Shown here in pieces: positions 5,598-8,251 of a stretch of DNA of 8,251 bases. Made by a program: the position numbers and the translations under genes. Under the pieces are notes generated by a model, which was not told where the DNA came from, ran no database searches, and was given only the letters and a program-made list of their open reading frames with translations. Location of the stretch: contig MHFD01000062.1 in assembly GCA_001804045.1 (NCBI GenBank), forward strand, positions 1 to 8,251, in the 5' to 3' direction. Origin of the DNA: Omnitrophica bacterium RBG_13_46_9. GTDB lineage: Bacteria > Omnitrophota > Gorgyraeia > JABMRN01 > RBG-13-46-9. Position 1 is the stretch's first letter, and every line of letters begins with the position of its first letter.

Positions 5598-5930
5598 TCA
5601 TTTTTTCAAGGCTGTTTCTATCTCCTTCTGTATATACGTTTTCGGATTTGCGCCTGTTATCCTTGCTATCTCCCTGCCGTTTCTAAAAAGAATCAAAACG
5701 GGAATACTCAGAATCTGCAGCTCCGTAGCAAGCTCGGCATTGTTATCGACGTCTACCTTCGCGATCTTTACCTTTCCTTTGTAGTCCTTAGAAAGCTCAG
5801 CTATGATAGGAGCGATCATGCGGCAGGGCATGCACCATTCGGCCCAGAAATCCACCAAAACGGGTATCTTTGAGCTTAAGACCTCCTCTTTAAAATTTCC
5901 CATGTTTATTTCCACTAAATCTTCGGCCAT
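5598..5930 (-). CDS. trxA: Thioredoxin with a CMPC active site
   Basis: This is a 110-residue thioredoxin-fold protein, a usual length for cytoplasmic thioredoxin. Visible features are the buried Asp27 (VDFWAEW), the redox motif WCMPCR at 32-37, the cis-proline at P77 (SIPV) and the RNGRE turn at 83-87. It has no signal peptide. The middle residue after the first cysteine is Met instead of the common Gly (CGPC), a natural variant expected to change redox potential modestly. The ATG at 5930 is chosen over the in-frame GTG at 5954 because GGAGGG lies 6 bp upstream of it. The gene follows rnfB by 71 bp and is closed by a terminator, so it may be the last gene of the rnf transcript. Confidence 0.93.
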   Translation of the reverse strand: MAEDLVEINMGNFKEEVLSSKIPVLVDFWAEWCMPCRMIAPIIAELSKDYKGKVKIAKVDVDNNAELATELQILSIPVLILFRNGREIARITGANPKTYIQKEIETALKK

Positions 5931-5936
5931 CTTTTT

Positions 5937-5942
5937 CCCTCC
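5937..5942 (-). promoter_or_regulatory. Shine-Dalgarno site that fixes the trxA start
   Basis: The minus strand reads GGAGGG, six bases before the ATG at 5928-5930. It lies inside the longer in-frame extension to the GTG at 5954, so it decides the start. Confidence 0.8.
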
Positions 5943-6001
5943 ATGATTAGACACCCAAGTCCATGCTGTATATCAAAACAGACCTGTACCCTTATGTAAG
6001 A

Positions 6002-6808
6002 TCAAACGACCTTCAGTATGCATTTTGTCGGACATTTACTGATAACTTCTTCCGGGTTTTGTATATCTTTTATCTTACCGTATTGGACGCGCGCAAGATT
6101 GTTCTCTACATAAAATATGCCTCTGGTCAATTTCTGGCAAAGGCCGCATCCTATGCAGCCCACGGGACATATTTTTCTTGTCTCAGGCCCTTTGTTAAGG
6201 CTATTGCACGCTACATATATAAATTTTTCCGAATCCATTTTTTCGACGGCAATAAGGCCACGCGGGCAGGCAAAGGCGCATTTTCCGCATGCGGCGCACT
6301 TATCATTGTCTATCTTTGGCAGCCCGTTTACCATTGTAACTGCGCCGAAAAAACATGCCTTCGCGCAATCGCCGTAACCAAGACAACCGTATACGCAATG
6401 TATTTCACCGCCGAATGTATTGTGCGCCGCTAAGCAGGTCTTTATCCCTACATAGACCGCTTTCTTTTTTCGCACAAACGCGTTCGCCCCGCAATGGATA
6501 ATCGCGGCTTCTTTGACGCTTTTCCCTACGCTTACTCCCAAAATCTCTGCCAGACGCTGACTGACTTTTTGCCCCCCTGCCTTGCAACGGTCGGGCGGGC
6601 AGTCTCCTTTCACCAGGGATTCCGCGTATTGGTGGCAATTCGCAAAACCGCATGCGCCGCAGTTTACTCCCGGAAGCAGATTCTCTATTTCCTCTACCCT
6701 GGGATCTTCTTTCACTTTTAGTTTCTGGTTGGCAATCGCCAATACCGAGGAAAAGAATAATCCTAACCCCGCCATGCTCAATATCGATGTTATGACCGTA
6801 TTATCCAA
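6002..6808 (-). CDS. rnfB: Rnf complex electron-transfer subunit B
   Basis: RnfB is the membrane-anchored, cytoplasmic iron-sulfur subunit that takes electrons from ferredoxin. The 268 residues contain an N-terminal membrane helix (about 5-26), the RnfB-type Fe-S motif C50-C53-C58-C75, and a ferredoxin domain with two complete [4Fe-4S] sets (C138, C142, C148, C152 and C171, C174, C177, C181). A second C-terminal ferredoxin-like domain keeps C218, C221, C224 and C259 but lacks the other four ligands (T228 replaces one and the usual CxxCxxC is absent around 243-256). The start is TTG at 6808, with GAAAGG about 9 bp upstream and family sequence from residue 1. It follows rnfA after a 365-bp repeat-filled gap. 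Confidence 0.93.
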   Translation of the reverse strand: MDNTVITSILSMAGLGLFFSSVLAIANQKLKVKEDPRVEEIENLLPGVNCGACGFANCHQYAESLVKGDCPPDRCKAGGQKVSQRLAEILGVSVGKSVKEAAIIHCGANAFVRKKKAVYVGIKTCLAAHNTFGGEIHCVYGCLGYGDCAKACFFGAVTMVNGLPKIDNDKCAACGKCAFACPRGLIAVEKMDSEKFIYVACNSLNKGPETRKICPVGCIGCGLCQKLTRGIFYVENNLARVQYGKIKDIQNPEEVISKCPTKCILKVV

Positions 6809-6849
6809 TCTCTTATGCCTTTCTTAACGGAACACTCAATATTCCGGAG

Positions 6850-6899
6850 GTTTCTTAAGGTTTCTTGATGTTGCTTGATGTTTCTTAAGGTTGCTTTTC
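6850..6899. repeat. Degenerate tandem array, 10-bp unit, five copies
   Basis: Five successive 10-mers starting at 6850 follow the pattern GTT[T/G]CTTxAx: GTTTCTTAAG, GTTTCTTGAT, GTTGCTTGAT, GTTTCTTAAG and GTTGCTTTTC. The first and fourth are identical. It lies in the rnfA-rnfB gap, 41 bp upstream of the rnfB start. Confidence 0.85.
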
Positions 6900-6926
6900 A
6901 CTGTAGTATAGTTTCGCCCGTTTTAT

Positions 6927-6971
6927 GTTTCATAGGTTGCAAAAGTTTCAGAGGTTGCATATGTTGCTTTC
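6927..6971. repeat. Degenerate tandem array, 9-bp unit, five copies
   Basis: Five 9-mers starting at 6927 read GTTTCATAG, GTTGCAAAA, GTTTCAGAG, GTTGCATAT and GTTGCTTTC. The fourth base alternates between T and G in the first four units. The last unit also forms a small hairpin with GCAAC at 6972-6976. The GTT[T/G]C core is shared with the 10-bp array. Confidence 0.85.
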
Positions 6972-6992
6972 GCAACGACCCGTTGAAATTGT

Positions 6993-7027
6993 CACGAATT
7001 ACGAATTTCGCACATCGAATTTCACGA
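6993..7027. repeat. Short degenerate 7-bp periodic block
   Basis: In 7-base steps from 6993 the sequence reads CACGAAT, TACGAAT, TTCGCAC, ATCGAAT and TTCACGA. Three of five units carry CGAAT in the same phase. It is weaker than the flanking arrays but continues the same repetitive tract. Confidence 0.55.
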
Positions 7028-7043
7028 ACCTTCTGTTGCCCAT

Positions 7044-7098
7044 GTATTTCAACCGTATTTCCATCGTATCTCAATTGTATTTCTATCTTATATCCATC
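7044..7098. repeat. Degenerate tandem array, 11-bp unit, five copies
   Basis: Five 11-mers starting at 7044 read GTATTTCAACC, GTATTTCCATC, GTATCTCAATT, GTATTTCTATC and TTATATCCATC, consensus GTATTTCxATC. It is the fourth periodic block in the rnfA-rnfB gap. Confidence 0.85.
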
Positions 7099-7128
7099 TC
7101 CCAGCGACCGTAGGGAGCGGACGTCCCA
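7098..7128. repeat. Palindromic element with two competing hairpins
   Basis: A central GGGA (7113-7116) is flanked by TCCCA at 7099-7103 and again at 7124-7128. It can pair with either, giving two mutually exclusive hairpins; the left one extends to 5 bp (7098-7102 with 7113-7117). The 8-bp palindrome GGACGTCC lies at 7119-7126. The remaining stretch to the rnfA stop (7129-7173) shows only a short GAGCTA direct repeat. No gene is supported anywhere in 6809-7173. Confidence 0.55.
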
Positions 7129-7173
7129 CATTCTACGTAACGGGCAAATAGTTAGAGCTACGAGCTAGATGCA

Positions 7174-7755
7174 CTACCGGCTAACCAACCCTCCGAAACC
7201 CATAAACGCAAGTGCGAGAAGCCCAGCGATAATAAGAGTCATGCCTGCGCCTTGTAAAGGTTTCGGAATATCGCAGCACTCAAGCTCTTCTCTTATACCG
7301 GCCATTATGATAAGTGCTAGGGTAAATCCGCTTCCGGCTCCGAGCCCGAAAATAACGCCCTCTAATAAGGTGTACCCTCTAATCACCATAAAAAGTGTCA
7401 GCCCCAAAATGGCGCAGTTTGTGGTGATAAGAGGGAGATATATCCCAAGCGCCCTGTATAGAGCGGGTGACGTCTTCCTGATAAACATCTCAACAATCTG
7501 GACCAGGCCTGCAATGACAATTATGAAAGACGCGTATTGCAGAAACGGAAGATCAAAGCGGACCAGAATAAAATGGTAAATGACCCAAGTGACACAAGCC
7601 GCGAGAGTCATGACAAATGTGGTAGCAACACCCATCCCTAAAGCCTGTTCTATCTTTTTAGAAACCCCTATAAAAGGACATATTCCCAGGAAATAGGTAA
7701 GGACAAAATTATGTGTAACAGCCGCGGAGATAAATATTATTATCAATCCTGTCAT
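7174..7755 (-). CDS. rnfA: Rnf complex membrane subunit A
   Basis: RnfA is one of two inverted-topology membrane subunits that, with RnfE, form the core of the ion-translocating ferredoxin:NAD+ oxidoreductase. The 193-residue length equals the family norm and six hydrophobic helices can be drawn. Conserved blocks are NFVLTYFLGICPFIG (16-30), GMGVATTFVMTLA (40-52), KTSPALYRALGIYLPLITTNCAILG (94-118) and GAGSGFTLALIIMAGIREE. C26 and C114 match the cysteines that, with their RnfE counterparts, hold an intramembrane [2Fe-2S] cluster in related structures. The ATG at 7755 fits the family N-terminus but has no clear Shine-Dalgarno. It lies 21 bp after rnfE. Confidence 0.96.
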   Translation of the reverse strand: MTGLIIIFISAAVTHNFVLTYFLGICPFIGVSKKIEQALGMGVATTFVMTLAACVTWVIYHFILVRFDLPFLQYASFIIVIAGLVQIVEMFIRKTSPALYRALGIYLPLITTNCAILGLTLFMVIRGYTLLEGVIFGLGAGSGFTLALIIMAGIREELECCDIPKPLQGAGMTLIIAGLLALAFMGFGGLVSR

Positions 7756-7776
7756 GACAGTTTTAAACCGTAATTT

Positions 7777-8251
7777 TTATGACGTGAATTTTTTGCTTAT
7801 CCAATTAAACAGGCCTACTAAAAAGCCGAGCGTGATAAAAGCGCCTGCGGGAAGCGCCATGACGATCCAATGTTCAAATTCACTGCCAAAGATCTTATAA
7901 TAAAATATTGTCCCGAATCCAAAAAGTTCCCTTATAGAGCCCAAAAGCACCAATACGATACTGAAACCGATGCCCATACCGATGGCGTCCAACAGGCTTT
8001 TGAACACACCGTTCTTGTATGAGAAGGCTTCCTGACGGCCAAGTATGATACAATTGACGACGATAAGCGGGACATACGGTCCGAGCTCCTTGCTGATACT
8101 GTAGAATCTAGCTTTAAGGAAATAGTCGGCACAGGTGACAAATGTAGCTATGATCACGGTAAAGGTGGCGATCCTGACTTGCGGCGGAATGATTTTTCTT
8201 ATGGCCGATATGAGGAGGCTAGAGCATATAAGAACAAATGCCGTCGCCACG
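7777..8251 (-). CDS. rnfE: Rnf complex membrane subunit E (N-terminus outside the window)
   Basis: The frame runs off the right edge; 157 residues to the stop are visible, so roughly 45 N-terminal residues are missing, including the LGLCP-type motif. The GTG at 8248-8250 is an internal valine, not a start. Recognisable RnfE blocks are ATAFVLICSSLLISAIRKIIP, the ATFVTCADYFLKA segment, LGPYVPLIVVNCIILGRQEAF (with the conserved cysteine of the membrane cluster) and DAIGMGIGFSIVLVLLGSIRELFG. The paralogous RnfA has the matching TTNC. It precedes rnfA by 21 bp in the usual E-A-B order, which implies rnfG, rnfD and rnfC upstream, beyond the edge. NqrD is a close relative but the neighbouring rnfB settles the assignment. 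Confidence 0.94.
   Translation of the reverse strand, partial: VATAFVLICSSLLISAIRKIIPPQVRIATFTVIIATFVTCADYFLKARFYSISKELGPYVPLIVVNCIILGRQEAFSYKNGVFKSLLDAIGMGIGFSIVLVLLGSIRELFGFGTIFYYKIFGSEFEHWIVMALPAGAFITLGFLVGLFNWISKKFTS

Noticed and set aside
5963..6433. Plus-strand open frame of 156 codons
   Set aside because: It is antisense to rnfB, whose cysteine motifs are unmistakable.
6850..7098. CRISPR array
   Set aside because: Units are 7-11 bp, degenerate and directly adjacent, with no 20-40 bp spacers and no cas genes.
6898..7131. Minus-strand open frame of 77 codons in the rnfA-rnfB gap
   Set aside because: It runs through tandem blocks with 10-, 9-, 7- and 11-bp periods and a palindromic element. 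The periods are not multiples of three, there is no ribosome-binding site, and the peptide resembles no family I recognise.

Overview
The window reads as a bacterial chromosome segment of roughly mid-range G+C, with nearly every gene on the minus strand. It encodes an Rnf-type ferredoxin:NAD+ oxidoreductase, so the organism is likely an anaerobe or facultative anaerobe. The Rnf genes, the carbamoyltransferase/SxtJ/DUF5989 trio and the palindrome-rich, degenerate-repeat intergenic DNA together suggest an uncultured lineage such as Omnitrophota or a related phylum. That assignment is an impression from gene content and repeat style, not a phylogenetic result.

Layout, left to right. Positions 2-52 hold the last codons of a plus-strand gene, closed by a hairpin terminator. 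Positions 53-408 hold no gene but are packed with palindromes: a hairpin, a three-way-junction element, a strong symmetric terminator, and two inverted copies of a REP-like hairpin whose stems differ by compensatory changes. A minus-strand initiator tRNA-fMet (409-485) with its own strong promoter (501-528) follows. Next come ftsB (606-860) and eno (842-2128), overlapping and probably cotranscribed from a promoter near 2221, and then purN (2302-2904), preceded by an inverted repeat with an alternative pairing. A compact module follows: DUF5989 (3001-3159), an SxtJ-family membrane protein (3233-3649) and a Kae1-like carbamoyltransferase (3653-5470). Thioredoxin (5598-5930) has its own terminator. 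The right end holds rnfB (6002-6808), a 365-bp gap filled with short degenerate tandem repeats, rnfA (7174-7755) and a truncated rnfE (7777-8251).

How the genes work together. In transcription order (right to left), rnfE-rnfA-rnfB is the distal half of the usual rnfCDGEAB order, so rnfC, rnfD and rnfG are probably just beyond the right edge. Rnf couples ferredoxin oxidation to NAD+ reduction and ion pumping across the membrane; thioredoxin downstream supplies thiol redox capacity. The carbamoyltransferase, SxtJ and DUF5989 proteins match the sxtI-sxtJ-sxtK arrangement of saxitoxin clusters, but no toxin biosynthesis genes are present, so the trio probably carbamoylates another acceptor at or near the membrane. 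purN (purine synthesis), eno (glycolysis) and ftsB (cell division) are housekeeping genes.

The observations most worth checking are the RnfB C-terminal domain that has lost exactly the four ligands of one [4Fe-4S] cluster, the non-canonical third G-C pair of the initiator tRNA, the covarying palindrome pair beside that tRNA, the four adjacent tandem-repeat blocks with different unit lengths between rnfA and rnfB, and the carbamoyltransferase module outside any saxitoxin context.
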